From positions 1 through 12,742 of the forward strand of contig JAHHSM010000049.1 in assembly GCA_020025175.1 (NCBI GenBank): a stretch of 12,742 bases of DNA, written 5' to 3'. Made by a program: the position numbers and the translations under genes. Source of the DNA: Oscillospiraceae bacterium (GTDB lineage: Bacteria > Bacillota > Clostridia > Oscillospirales > Oscillospiraceae). Below are positions 7,060 to 12,742 of this stretch, piece by piece; position 1 is the stretch's first letter, and each line of letters begins with the position of its first letter. Below the pieces are notes generated by a model, which made no database searches, had not been told where the DNA came from, and was given only the letters and a program-made list of their open reading frames with translations.

Positions 7060-8493
7060 ATGAAATACGAAAAGAATTATACGATGCTCTTTGATTTTTA
7101 TGAGATCACCATGGGCAACGGATATTTTAAAACAGGGCTGCGCGAGCGCATTTGCTATTTTGATGTTTTTTTTCGCTCTGTTCCGGATGGCGGCGGATTT
7201 GCCATTGCGGCAGGACTTGAGCAAGTTGTAAACTATATTCAAAATCTGCACTTTGATGAGGAGGATATTGCTTATCTTCGCAGCAAGGGATTATTTGATG
7301 AGGAATTTCTGGACTATCTGCGGACGTTTCGCTTTACCGGGGATATTTGGGCGGTGCCGGAAGGGACGCCTGTGTTTCCGCGTGAGCCGATCATGACGGT
7401 CAGAGCACCGGCGATTGAAGCCCAGTTCATTGAAACATATCTGCTTCTGACGCTGAATCATCAATCTTTGATTGCAACAAAAGCAAGCCGCATTGTACGG
7501 GCGGCGCAGGGCAGAGCAATTTCGGAATTTGGTTCCCGCCGTGCACAGGGGGTGGACGGTGCGATTGCCGGTGCACGCAGTGCCTACATTGCCGGCTGCG
7601 CCGGTACGGCATGCGCGATGGCGGACGAACTGTATCAGGTGCCGGCGACCGGTACCATGGCGCACTCCTGGGTGCAGATGTTTGAAGACGAATTTGCTGC
7701 TTTTGATGCGTACTGCGGCCTTTATCCGAATGCGGCCACGCTGCTGGTGGATACGTATAATGTGCTCAAATCCGGTGTGCCCAATGCCATCAAAGCATTT
7801 AAGAAACACGGTATTACAAAATGCGCCATCCGAATTGATTCCGGTGATTTGACCTATCTTTCTAAAAAAGCAAGAAAGATGCTGGATGATGCGGGACTGA
7901 CGGAGTGCAAAATCGTTGCGTCCAATGCGCTGGATGAGTATATTATCCGTGATTTGCTGACGCAGGGAGCGTGTATCGATCTTTTCGGTGTCGGTGAACG
8001 CCTGATCACCTCTAAAAGTGAGCCTGTATTCGGTGGCGTATATAAGCTGGCGGCGATTGAGGATGACGCAGGTCATATTATTCCTAAAATTAAAATCAGT
8101 GAAAATGCGGGGAAAGTCACAACACCGCATTTCAAGAAAGTGTATCGTTTGTTTGGCAAGGATACAAACAAGGCTTTTGCAGATTTAATCACGGTGTATG
8201 ATGAAACGATTGATGAAACCGTGCCATTGGAGATCTTTGATCCGGATGCGATTTGGAAAAGAGAAACTATTTGTGATTTTGTGGCAGAGGAGCTGCTTGT
8301 GCCGATTTTCCATAACGGTGCATTAGTTTATGACCTGCCGGATATTGAAACCATCCGTGCCCACTGTGCCGCAGAGTTGGAGCGGCAGTGGGAAGAAGTG
8401 AAACGCTTTGAAAATCCGCATAACTATTATGTGGATCTTTCGCAGAAGCTGTGGGATACGAAAGCAGAGCTGCTTCGTCAAATAAAAGCATAA
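7060..8493 (+). CDS. pncB: Nicotinate phosphoribosyltransferase
   Basis: A 477-residue enzyme converting nicotinate and PRPP to nicotinate mononucleotide with ATP, the entry to NAD by the Preiss-Handler route. Motifs, numbered from ATG 7060: LFDFYEITMGNGYF near the N-terminus, ISEFGSRRAQGVDGA (about 154-168), GTMAHSWVQMF with the His (about 202) expected to be phosphorylated in this family, AIRIDSGDLTYL (about 256-267) and LFGVGERLITSKSEPVFGGVYKL (about 308-330) for the phosphate site. The ATG at 7051 is less likely, since AAAGGA (7045-7050) abuts it and is 9 bases from the ATG at 7060. It forms a two-gene NAD salvage operon with the nicotinamidase and ends at a strong bidirectional terminator. 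Confidence 0.95.
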   Translation: MKYEKNYTMLFDFYEITMGNGYFKTGLRERICYFDVFFRSVPDGGGFAIAAGLEQVVNYIQNLHFDEEDIAYLRSKGLFDEEFLDYLRTFRFTGDIWAVPEGTPVFPREPIMTVRAPAIEAQFIETYLLLTLNHQSLIATKASRIVRAAQGRAISEFGSRRAQGVDGAIAGARSAYIAGCAGTACAMADELYQVPATGTMAHSWVQMFEDEFAAFDAYCGLYPNAATLLVDTYNVLKSGVPNAIKAFKKHGITKCAIRIDSGDLTYLSKKARKMLDDAGLTECKIVASNALDEYIIRDLLTQGACIDLFGVGERLITSKSEPVFGGVYKLAAIEDDAGHIIPKIKISENAGKVTTPHFKKVYRLFGKDTNKAFADLITVYDETIDETVPLEIFDPDAIWKRETICDFVAEELLVPIFHNGALVYDLPDIETIRAHCAAELERQWEEVKRFENPHNYYVDLSQKLWDTKAELLRQIKA

Positions 8494-8494
8494 G

Positions 8495-8531
8495 AAAAGT
8501 CCCGGAATCGGTCAGTGATTCCGGGACTTTT
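8495..8531. terminator. Bidirectional terminator between pncB and the ABC importer
   Basis: A perfect 15-bp stem (8495-8509 with 8517-8531) and a 7-base loop, with A-run and T-run ends that make it work on both strands. It lies between convergent genes. Confidence 0.92.
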
Positions 8532-8542
8532 ATCATGTTAAA

Positions 8543-9274
8543 TTAGAGCACCGCAGCCAGGAAATCCTGGGTGCGCTTGACTTGCGGATTTTCAAAAATC
8601 TGCTCTGGTGTGCCTTCTTCGGCAATCACGCCGTCTGCCATCAAAATGACACGATCGGCCACGTCACGGGCAAAGCCCATTTCATGGGTGACAACCACCA
8701 TAGTCATGCCATCGGCTGCCAGTTCCCTCATAACGGTGAGCACTTCGCCGACCATTTCGGGGTCAAGGGCGGAAGTAGGCTCATCAAACAGCATTACATC
8801 GGGGTTCATGGCAAGGGCACGAGCAATTGCTACACGCTGCTGCTGACCACCGGAGAGCTGGTGAGGATAGGCATTTGCTTTGTCTGCAAGACCGACACGA
8901 TTGAGCAGCTCCATTGCACGCTTTTCAGCATCCGCTTTGCTCATAATCTTCAAGTCTACAGGAGCAAGCATAATGTTTTTCTTCACGGTTAGGTGTGCGA
9001 ATAAATTAAAGCTCTGGAATACCATGCCGATATTCTGGCGCACTTTATTGATATTGATTTTTTTATCTGTGATTTCGTAGCCATCCACGAAGATCTGACC
9101 CTCGGTGGTTTCTTCAAGGCGGTTCAAACAGCGGAGAAATGTGGATTTACCGCCGCCGGAAGGGCCGATGATGCAAACCACTTCGCCTTCGTTCACGGTC
9201 AGATCGATGCCCTTAAGGACATCCAGGTGATGGAAACTCTTTTTTAAATTATGAACGATTATTTTTTCTGCCAT
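8543..9274 (-). CDS. Polar amino acid ABC transporter ATP-binding protein (GlnQ-like)
   Basis: A 243-residue ATPase with all the marks: Walker A GPSGGGKST (37-45), Q-loop Gln87, signature LSGGQQQR (140-147), Walker B MLFDEP (161-166, catalytic Glu165), D-loop SALD and switch His197 in VVTHEMGFA. The similarity in length and motifs is to GlnQ, ArtP and HisP-type proteins, which drive uptake of polar amino acids through a dimer on the inner face of the membrane. Its start overlaps the 3' end of the permease gene by 26 bases, and the ribosome site is weak, so coupled translation is likely. It is the last gene of the operon, before the terminator at 8495-8531. Confidence 0.96.
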   Translation of the reverse strand: MAEKIIVHNLKKSFHHLDVLKGIDLTVNEGEVVCIIGPSGGGKSTFLRCLNRLEETTEGQIFVDGYEITDKKININKVRQNIGMVFQSFNLFAHLTVKKNIMLAPVDLKIMSKADAEKRAMELLNRVGLADKANAYPHQLSGGQQQRVAIARALAMNPDVMLFDEPTSALDPEMVGEVLTVMRELAADGMTMVVVTHEMGFARDVADRVILMADGVIAEEGTPEQIFENPQVKRTQDFLAAVL

Positions 9275-9929
9275 AACTCAATCTCTTTTCCATAAAGTGT
9301 GCAAAAAGCATCAGCAGGGATGTGAATGCCAGATAGAACATGCCGACCAGGATATAGGTTTCAAAGTAGTCATAACGAAGGTTGACATACTGACCGGCTT
9401 TGTTCACGATTTCGGCAAGGCCGATGACCGTCAGGATCGACGTATCCTTCAGGGTGATGATAAATTGGTTCACCATAGGGGGAACGGCAATTTTCACAGC
9501 CTGAGGCAAAATAATTTTTACAGTGGTGCGGGCAGAGCTCAGACCAAGGCTGCGAGCAGCTTCGGTCTGGCCGATGGGAACTGCCTGAATACCACTGCGG
9601 AAAATTTCAGACAGGTAGGCACCGGCGTTTAAACTCAAGGTGATGACACCGGCAAGGAACGGGCTGGGCAGGAAGCCGGGGATCACCTGCGGCATACCAA
9701 AATAAATGACTAGAGCTTGTACGAGCATGGGGGTACCACGAATCAGCCAAATGTAAAAATTCGCGATAAATCTGAGAATTTTGAATCTGGACAGTTTCAT
9801 CAGGCAGGAGATCAGACCGATCGCAATACCGAGGGCGATGGAGATCGCCCAAATTTGTATGGTCATCTGAAATCCTACAGATAGGAAAGGCCATGCACGC
9901 GCAAGCGTTTCTATCAAGGACTGAAACAT
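9249..9929 (-). CDS. Polar amino acid ABC transporter permease (HisM/GlnP-type)
   Basis: A permease of 226 residues from the ATG at 9929; a TTG two codons earlier (9935) is possible and is 5 bases from AGGAAG, while the ATG is 11 bases from it. Five or so hydrophobic segments are visible, with the family pattern WLIRGTPMLVQALVIYFG near residue 65 and the ATPase-coupling EAA loop EAARSLGLSSARTTVKIILPQA (about 123-144). It forms the membrane channel, probably as a homodimer because there is only one permease gene in the operon. It lies between the substrate-binding protein and the ATPase and overlaps the latter. Confidence 0.94.
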   Translation of the reverse strand: MFQSLIETLARAWPFLSVGFQMTIQIWAISIALGIAIGLISCLMKLSRFKILRFIANFYIWLIRGTPMLVQALVIYFGMPQVIPGFLPSPFLAGVITLSLNAGAYLSEIFRSGIQAVPIGQTEAARSLGLSSARTTVKIILPQAVKIAVPPMVNQFIITLKDTSILTVIGLAEIVNKAGQYVNLRYDYFETYILVGMFYLAFTSLLMLFAHFMEKRLSYGRKNNRS

Positions 9930-9972
9930 AAACAAATCAACTTCCTAAATTTTTTAACTTGGGAGAAGGGAA

Positions 9973-10764
9973 TTAGCCTTCAATACCATATTTGGCCAGA
10001 ATTTCATAATAGATGCCGTTTTTCTGAATGTTAGCAAGACCTGCGTTAAACATTTCAATCAGCTCGGGATTCTTGCCCTTCAGAACAGCAAAGCCGTACT
10101 GACCGATATTGACCATATCACCAACAGTTTTCAAATCCAGATCCTGTGCGGTGATCTGGTAGTTAATCACTGCGGCATCTTCAAAGCCAGCAGCATCGTT
10201 GCCGTTGATGACAGCGGTGTAAACGGTGGGAGAATCCTTATAGGAAACAACCTTAAAGCCGTATTCATCAGCGATGCTTGCCGCATATGCTTCACTCATG
10301 GTACCGGTTTTGGTTGCAACAGTCTTACCCTTTAAATCTTCGAGAGATGCGATGGTGCTGTCGCCCTTGACGATCATGATCTGACCATTTTCGAAATAGG
10401 GATCGGAGAAATTGTAGGATTTCTGACGGTCCTCGGTAATGGTCATACCTGCGATCATACCATCAGCCTGGCCTGCACCCAGACGGGACAGAGCAGCATC
10501 CCAGCCGCAGTTGTCGAGCTTATACTGGAATCCCTGGTCTTCAGCGATGGCGGCCAGCAGATCTACATCGATTCCGGTGTATTCGGTAGTTTTTGCATCC
10601 ATAAAATCAAAGGGAGCAAAAGCGTTGTCTGCCACAATGGTATAAACCTTGTTATTGTCTTCGTCGGAAGGCTGTGCGGTATTGGTATTACCGCAAGCGG
10701 TTATGGTACCGACGAGCATCAAAGAAGCGGCCAGCAAAGCTACAGTGCGTTTTGTGAATTTCAT
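9973..10764 (-). CDS. Amino acid ABC transporter substrate-binding lipoprotein (SBP family 3)
   Basis: A 263-residue protein with a signal peptide and lipobox ending in TITAC (lipidated Cys24), so it is anchored to the outer face of the membrane. The SBP_bac_3 fold is shown by NAFAPFDFMDAKT (48-60), GIDVDLLAAIAEDQGF (64-79), GMTITEDRQKSYNFSDPYF (106-124) and FEDAAVINYQ (194-203). Arg113 is the likely alpha-carboxylate ligand and Asp196 the likely amino-group ligand. It delivers a polar amino acid to the permease. The exact substrate (glutamine, arginine, cystine or other) cannot be told from this. AAAGGA lies just upstream of the ATG. It is the first gene of the operon, behind a leader of about 160 bases. 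Confidence 0.95.
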   Translation of the reverse strand: MKFTKRTVALLAASLMLVGTITACGNTNTAQPSDEDNNKVYTIVADNAFAPFDFMDAKTTEYTGIDVDLLAAIAEDQGFQYKLDNCGWDAALSRLGAGQADGMIAGMTITEDRQKSYNFSDPYFENGQIMIVKGDSTIASLEDLKGKTVATKTGTMSEAYAASIADEYGFKVVSYKDSPTVYTAVINGNDAAGFEDAAVINYQITAQDLDLKTVGDMVNIGQYGFAVLKGKNPELIEMFNAGLANIQKNGIYYEILAKYGIEG

Positions 10765-10792
10765 ACAAATCGTCCTTTCTGATATTTATACT

Positions 10793-10845
10793 AAAAAAGC
10801 TGTGCGCTGGATCTTCAAAAGGCTCTTTATGTGCGCAGCTTTTTT
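10793..10845 (-). promoter_or_regulatory. Terminator-like hairpin in the ABC operon leader (candidate attenuator)
   Basis: On the minus strand an 8-bp outer stem (AAAAAAGC with GCTTTTTT) and a 5-bp inner stem (TGCGC with GCGCA) form with a 2-base bulge and a loop of about 25 bases. A run of six T follows, about 28 bases before the start codon. Its position between promoter and first gene suggests attenuation. The hairpin also folds on the plus strand with G-U pairs. Confidence 0.45.
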
Positions 10846-10933
10846 TGAGGGGATTTTGACATATTCAAATAAAATGTATGAATATGCAGATTTCTTGATA
10901 ATCTTTTCACAATGAAATAAAAACTATTTTTCT

Positions 10934-10962
10934 ATTATACAGTATTTTTGCCTATTTGTCAC
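10934..10962 (-). promoter_or_regulatory. Promoter of the amino acid ABC operon
   Basis: Read on the minus strand, GTGACA (10957-10962), 17 bases, then TATAAT (10934-10939). Only one base departs from consensus over both hexamers. It predicts transcription start near 10927 and a leader of about 160 bases. Confidence 0.75.
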
Positions 10963-11100
10963 CTGAAAATTTTAAAACGACATAGAAGAGAGAAAAAGAA
11001 ATCAGGATAAAACGTGCTTTTATGGAATATCTATACAAAAACAAAAAGTTTACAGTTTGTTTGCAGTGCATGGAGGGTGTGAGAAAAAGGAAAATGATAC

Positions 11101-11129
11101 TTGAAAGCAGGATTTGTTTGTGGCATAAT
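11101..11129 (+). promoter_or_regulatory. Promoter upstream of the tRNA-Ser region
   Basis: TTGAAA (11101-11106), 17 bases, then CATAAT (11124-11129), with TG one base before the -10 (11121-11122). Each hexamer is one base from consensus. Start is predicted near 11136. It drives either a separate RNA, the tRNA, or both. Confidence 0.55.
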
Positions 11130-11135
11130 AAAATA

Positions 11136-11338
11136 GTTCAAATCGTATGCAGTATATAGCAGTGTTGAATTGGTTATACAGGTATAATGTTCAATCGCTG
11201 CCATGTCGAGTTTTGATAAAACGCATAAAAAGATATCCGGTCAGGATTTGCGAGCATAGGTGTGAACATGAAAATGTAAGAGGTTGACAGTCCTTTGGAA
11301 AGTGAATGGCAGCCTGTCAATCGGGAAACCGATTTTTT
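11136..11338 (+). ncRNA. Putative structured RNA, about 200 nt, unrecognised
   Basis: No protein gene is supported here. From the predicted start the transcript would fold into several hairpins: a 17-bp hairpin with one bulge and one internal loop at 11159-11201; GTTTT/AAAAC at 11210-11222; CGCA/TGCG (11222-11225, 11249-11252) enclosing ATCC/GGAT with an A-rich bulge; ACAT-GAAA-ATGT at 11266-11277; and TTGACAG/CTGTCAA (11284-11290, 11314-11320). A 6-bp hairpin with a GAAA loop (11319-11334) and a T-run ends it. It does not match tmRNA, SRP RNA, RNase P or 6S RNA as far as can be judged by eye. It could also be a long leader of the tRNA. Confidence 0.35.
11319..11338 (+). terminator. Short terminator-like hairpin just before tRNA-Ser
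   Basis: AATCGG-GAAA-CCGATT followed directly by four more T (six in a row). The stem is short but perfect with a stable tetraloop. Seven bases separate it from the tRNA, leaving no room for a promoter between them. Confidence 0.5.
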
Positions 11339-11345
11339 AATATAT

Positions 11346-11439
11346 GGAGATGTACCCAAGCGGTTGAAGGGTCCGCACTCGAAATGCGGTAGGTCGGCTC
11401 AAAACCGGCGCGAGAGTTCGAATCTCTCCATCTCCGCCA
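11346..11439 (+). tRNA. tRNA-Ser, anticodon CGA
   Basis: Acceptor stem GGAGATG (11346-11352) pairs with CATCTCC (11429-11435), followed by the discriminator G and an encoded CCA (11437-11439). The anticodon stem CCGCA/TGCGG holds the loop CTCGAAA, giving anticodon CGA, which reads UCG. A long variable arm, as in class II tRNAs, lies between the anticodon stem and the T arm. The T arm is GAGAG-TTCGAAT-CTCTC (11412-11428). It has no near promoter of its own; the closest good one is at 11101-11129. Confidence 0.96.
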
Positions 11440-11440
11440 T

Positions 11441-11481
11441 GAGGTCTGCCGGCGAAAAGCTGGCAGACCTCTTTTCTTTTT
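11441..11481 (+). terminator. Terminator after tRNA-Ser
   Basis: A perfect 10-bp stem (11441-11450 with 11462-11471) is followed by TTTTCTTTTT. It begins two bases after the CCA end. Confidence 0.92.
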
Positions 11482-11531
11482 ATGGAGAAACCGCCGATAG
11501 GTTTTGCAGCATGGGTGCCACAATGTCCTGC

Positions 11532-11900
11532 TCAATGGCTGCGGCGGATTGCTGTTTCGTGGTCTCCAACAACCGCTCTTTTAAAAAAGGAATCAATGGA
11601 TAAGTCCGCAGACTGAATTTGTTTTTTTGCCTTGTCCTTCTTAATCGTGACCCGTTCCAATTCTTTCTCATAAAAAGCGAGAATATCTTGTTTGGTAAGG
11701 TTACAAAGGGCAACAGGGGATGCTCTCGGAAATACAGAGCGATGGGGTTGTTAAGCTGCTGTTCGTATCCCGAATAGGTCGAGAGTTCGATGGGCTTGCT
11801 GTCCGTTACCCGTCCGGTAGCAGACTTGTATTTGTACTCAAGCCATCAATACAGGAAATCCACAAAGGAAATTTCTGCGGATGACGGGCCAGACGGAGAA
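11532..11900 (-). pseudogene. Decayed gene, family not recognised (in-frame stop and frameshift)
   Basis: On the minus strand the frame from about 11900 reads SAEISFVDFLY, then a TGA (11846-11848), then continues in the same frame WLEYKYKSATGRV .. ELSTYSGYEQQLNNPIALYFREHP to about 11700. The protein-like sequence then continues in another frame as LTKQDILAFYEKELERVTIK .. FFKRAVVGDHETAIRRSH with a stop at 11532. Both parts look like one protein, possibly of 120 or more residues, broken by a nonsense change and a frameshift. The first frame also runs on, less convincingly, to a stop at 11480 in the tRNA terminator. The style suggests a gene of an integrative element, but the family was not recognised. 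Its 5' end is joined to a truncated mazF at about 11900. Confidence 0.5.
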
Positions 11901-11960
11901 GCCGACCACCGGGTTCAGGTCTGTATAGAACAGATCGCCACGCCGGATAGCCTTTCGCAT
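11838..11960 (-). pseudogene. Truncated MazF/PemK-type toxin gene
   Basis: ATG at 11960 is preceded by AGGAGG 7 bases upstream. The first 20 residues, MRKAIRRGDLFYTDLNPVVG, are a clear MazF/PemK N-terminus (the GDLFYxDLNPVVG strand), the class of sequence-specific endoribonuclease toxins. The similarity stops right there: the conserved SEQGG-RPVLVIQN continuation is missing, and 20 unrelated residues follow to a stop at 11838. Full MazF proteins are about 110 to 120 residues, so this cannot be an active toxin. No antitoxin gene is seen beside it. The joint with the neighbouring broken gene lies near 11900. Confidence 0.65.
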
Positions 11961-11992
11961 AAGCTGACCTCCTGAATATTAAGTAAGCCAGA

Positions 11993-12024
11993 AAATGGGG
12001 CAGGCCATAAGACCTGCCCCATTT
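11993..12024 (-). terminator. Hairpin upstream of the mazF remnant
   Basis: A perfect 12-bp stem (AAATGGGGCAGG at 11993-12004 with 12013-12024) and an 8-base loop. On the minus strand it is followed by TTTTC, so it probably ended an upstream minus-strand gene now lost. The mazF ATG lies 32 bases further. Confidence 0.6.
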
Positions 12025-12061
12025 CCGGCAAAATACAAAATCAGCCGCTTTTTGGATATGT

Positions 12062-12221
12062 GCATTGAGAAGTTCAATAGGGCAGGCAGCACCGGCAGGC
12101 GGAGGTTTGTCCCCACTTGGGGAAAACTCCCACGCACAAAAACGCAGACCAACGCCTATTGAAATTTGTCCATTGAAAGCCGTGTGTCGTTGATATGGGA
12201 CAAAAAGCAACTTCTCAATGC
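12062..12221. repeat. Nested inverted repeats of about 160 bp
   Basis: GCATTGAGAAGTT (12062-12074) is exactly inverted at 12209-12221, and TTCAATAGG (12073-12081) is inverted at 12155-12163. An internal CCCC-ACTT-GGGG hairpin lies near 12113-12124. No flanking target duplication is seen. It may be a structured RNA or replication/transfer site of the element, or a small non-autonomous element. Confidence 0.45.
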
Positions 12222-12436
12222 TGCGGATTTTCTGATCCAAAGCAAATTGAAAGCCTCTTTCAAACCCATCTTCCTGGATTAGGGATATGGGACTGTATCC
12301 TACAAATTATAAACTAATTGATGGCAACAGCATCAGCTTTGTTGAAATTGTGCTCCCCATTGAGCTTGCAGGCATCCACTATAAACAGGCGATCACCGTA
12401 TGCAACTGCTGGACGGTAGCCCGGACGGATTGCCTG
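12205..12436 (-). pseudogene. Short protein-like relics in the decayed region
   Basis: Two minus-strand stretches look protein-like but have no start or family: QAIRPGYRPAVAYGDRLF continuing to KADAVAIN with a stop at 12314, and EDGFERGFQFALDQKIRSIE at about 12273-12205, which runs on into the inverted repeats. They may be fragments of element genes or chance open frames. Confidence 0.25.
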
Positions 12437-12456
12437 ATTGCTATGGTGTGGCAGAG

Positions 12457-12666
12457 TCACGGCAGGGCCACAACCAATTCAATATCTTCGTATCCAGGCT
12501 GTTCCTTCAGACAAAGGATTTATTCAGCCGCCCACATATCCACACCCGAGGCGCCGCCAATATAAAACCGTCGGACTTCCTTTTCATCATGCAGCTTTCG
12601 GAACACCTCCATCATATTGGCTTTGATCTTCTTACAAAGGGCATAATCTTCACTTGGATGAAGGAT
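12457..12666 (-). pseudogene. SLOG-family (DUF1273/YpsA-like) pseudogene fragment
   Basis: The minus frame reads HPSEDYALCKKIK, then VRRFYIGGASGVDMWAAE, a TAA at 12520-12522, and continues in the same frame ILCLKEQPGYEDIELVVALP to a TGA at 12457-12459. The GGA-GVDMWAAE and IELVVALP segments are the nucleotide-binding core of SLOG/DUF1273 proteins, which are frequent on Firmicute mobile elements. The N-terminal VTGHR part and everything after ALP are absent. Its 5' end overlaps the start region of the plus-strand XRE gene, so the present arrangement is a deletion or recombination product. Confidence 0.6.
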
Positions 12667-12742
12667 TTATCCGCAATCGGATCACGGAGCTGCGGTTGAA
12701 AAAAGGCATTTCTGAATACCAGTTGAGCTTGGAACTGGGACA
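12654..12742 (+). CDS. XRE/helix-turn-helix regulator, N-terminus only (3' partial)
   Basis: From a TTG at 12654 the frame reads (M)DEGFIRNRITELRLKKGISEYQLSLELGQ and runs off the window. RITELRLKKGISEYQLSLELG is the first helices of a Cro/C1-type DNA-binding domain, in a form common for small regulators of Firmicute conjugative elements. The start is uncertain: no strong ribosome site precedes the TTG (an AAAGGG lies about 12 bases before), and the family usually begins with Met-Asp-Glu, which suits TTG. The gene seems intact as far as it goes. Confidence 0.55.
   Translation, partial: MDEGFIRNRITELRLKKGISEYQLSLELG

Noticed and set aside
7291..8130. Minus-strand open frame (279 codons) opposite pncB
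   Set aside because: Arg/Cys/His-rich shadow of pncB with no start signal or recognisable fold.
11183..11188. TATAAT as a tRNA promoter -10
   Set aside because: No -35 at a proper distance, and the bases form one arm of the 11159-11201 hairpin.
11284..11289. TTGACA as a -35 for tRNA-Ser
   Set aside because: No -10-like hexamer 15-19 bases downstream; it is better explained as half of the TTGACAG/CTGTCAA inverted repeat.
11780..11790. 11-base match to the tRNA T arm as an attachment site
   Set aside because: Short, not including the tRNA 3' end, and lying within an old coding frame; chance is a good explanation.
11806..12240. Minus-strand open frame of 144 codons across the mazF remnant and inverted repeats
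   Set aside because: It reads through a terminator hairpin and uses the wrong frame for the mazF part. Only a short beginning looks protein-like, and it is noted under relics.
12287..12699. Plus-strand open frames in the decayed region
   Set aside because: They are antisense to the SLOG fragment, whose minus-strand protein similarity is clear.
1..12742. CRISPR array, rRNA genes, complete insertion sequences or prophage genes
   Set aside because: No regular repeat-spacer pattern, rRNA sequence, intact transposase or phage structural gene was seen on either strand.

Overview
The window reads as chromosomal DNA of a low-to-mid GC Firmicute, most likely a gut-type Clostridia (Oscillospirales-like). 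This rests on strong AGGAGG-type ribosome binding sites, TTG/GTG starts, an S4-domain YlmH protein, a DUF896 protein, an XpaC-family protein, and the style of the mobile-element relics. The genus cannot be fixed by eye.

Layout. (1) 1-852: 3' part of a membrane-anchored protein with two bacterial Ig-like (BIG2) domains, closed by a terminator. (2) 957-3251, plus strand: a compact operon of ylmH, a DUF896 protein and an XpaC-like membrane protein, ending at a bidirectional terminator. (3) 3376-4766, minus strand: an NfeD-SPFH (stomatin-like) membrane pair converging on that terminator. (4) 4965-6322, plus strand, divergent from NfeD: a DUF308 membrane protein translationally overlapped with a class I amidotransferase-like (C26) hydrolase, then a terminator. 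(5) 6512-8493, plus strand: nicotinamidase then nicotinate phosphoribosyltransferase, two consecutive steps of NAD salvage, with a promoter, a palindrome just after the -10 and a bidirectional terminator. (6) 8543-10764, minus strand: a polar amino acid ABC importer (lipoprotein, permease, ATPase) with a good promoter and a long leader holding a terminator-like hairpin. (7) 10963-11345: no protein gene, but a plausible independent RNA transcription unit (promoter, hairpins, terminator) directly before (8) tRNA-Ser(CGA) at 11346-11439, which has its own 3' terminator. (9) 11482-12742: decayed accessory DNA behind the tRNA. It holds a broken gene with a frameshift and in-frame stop, a mazF/pemK toxin cut after about 20 residues, nested inverted repeats, a SLOG/DUF1273 pseudogene and the start of an XRE-type regulator running off the window.

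Most of the window is ordinary housekeeping and transport. The parts that are not explained by known families are the putative structured RNA before tRNA-Ser, the attenuator-like leader of the ABC operon, the palindrome in the NAD salvage promoter, and the mosaic remnant downstream of the tRNA. No complete, clearly new multi-gene system was seen.
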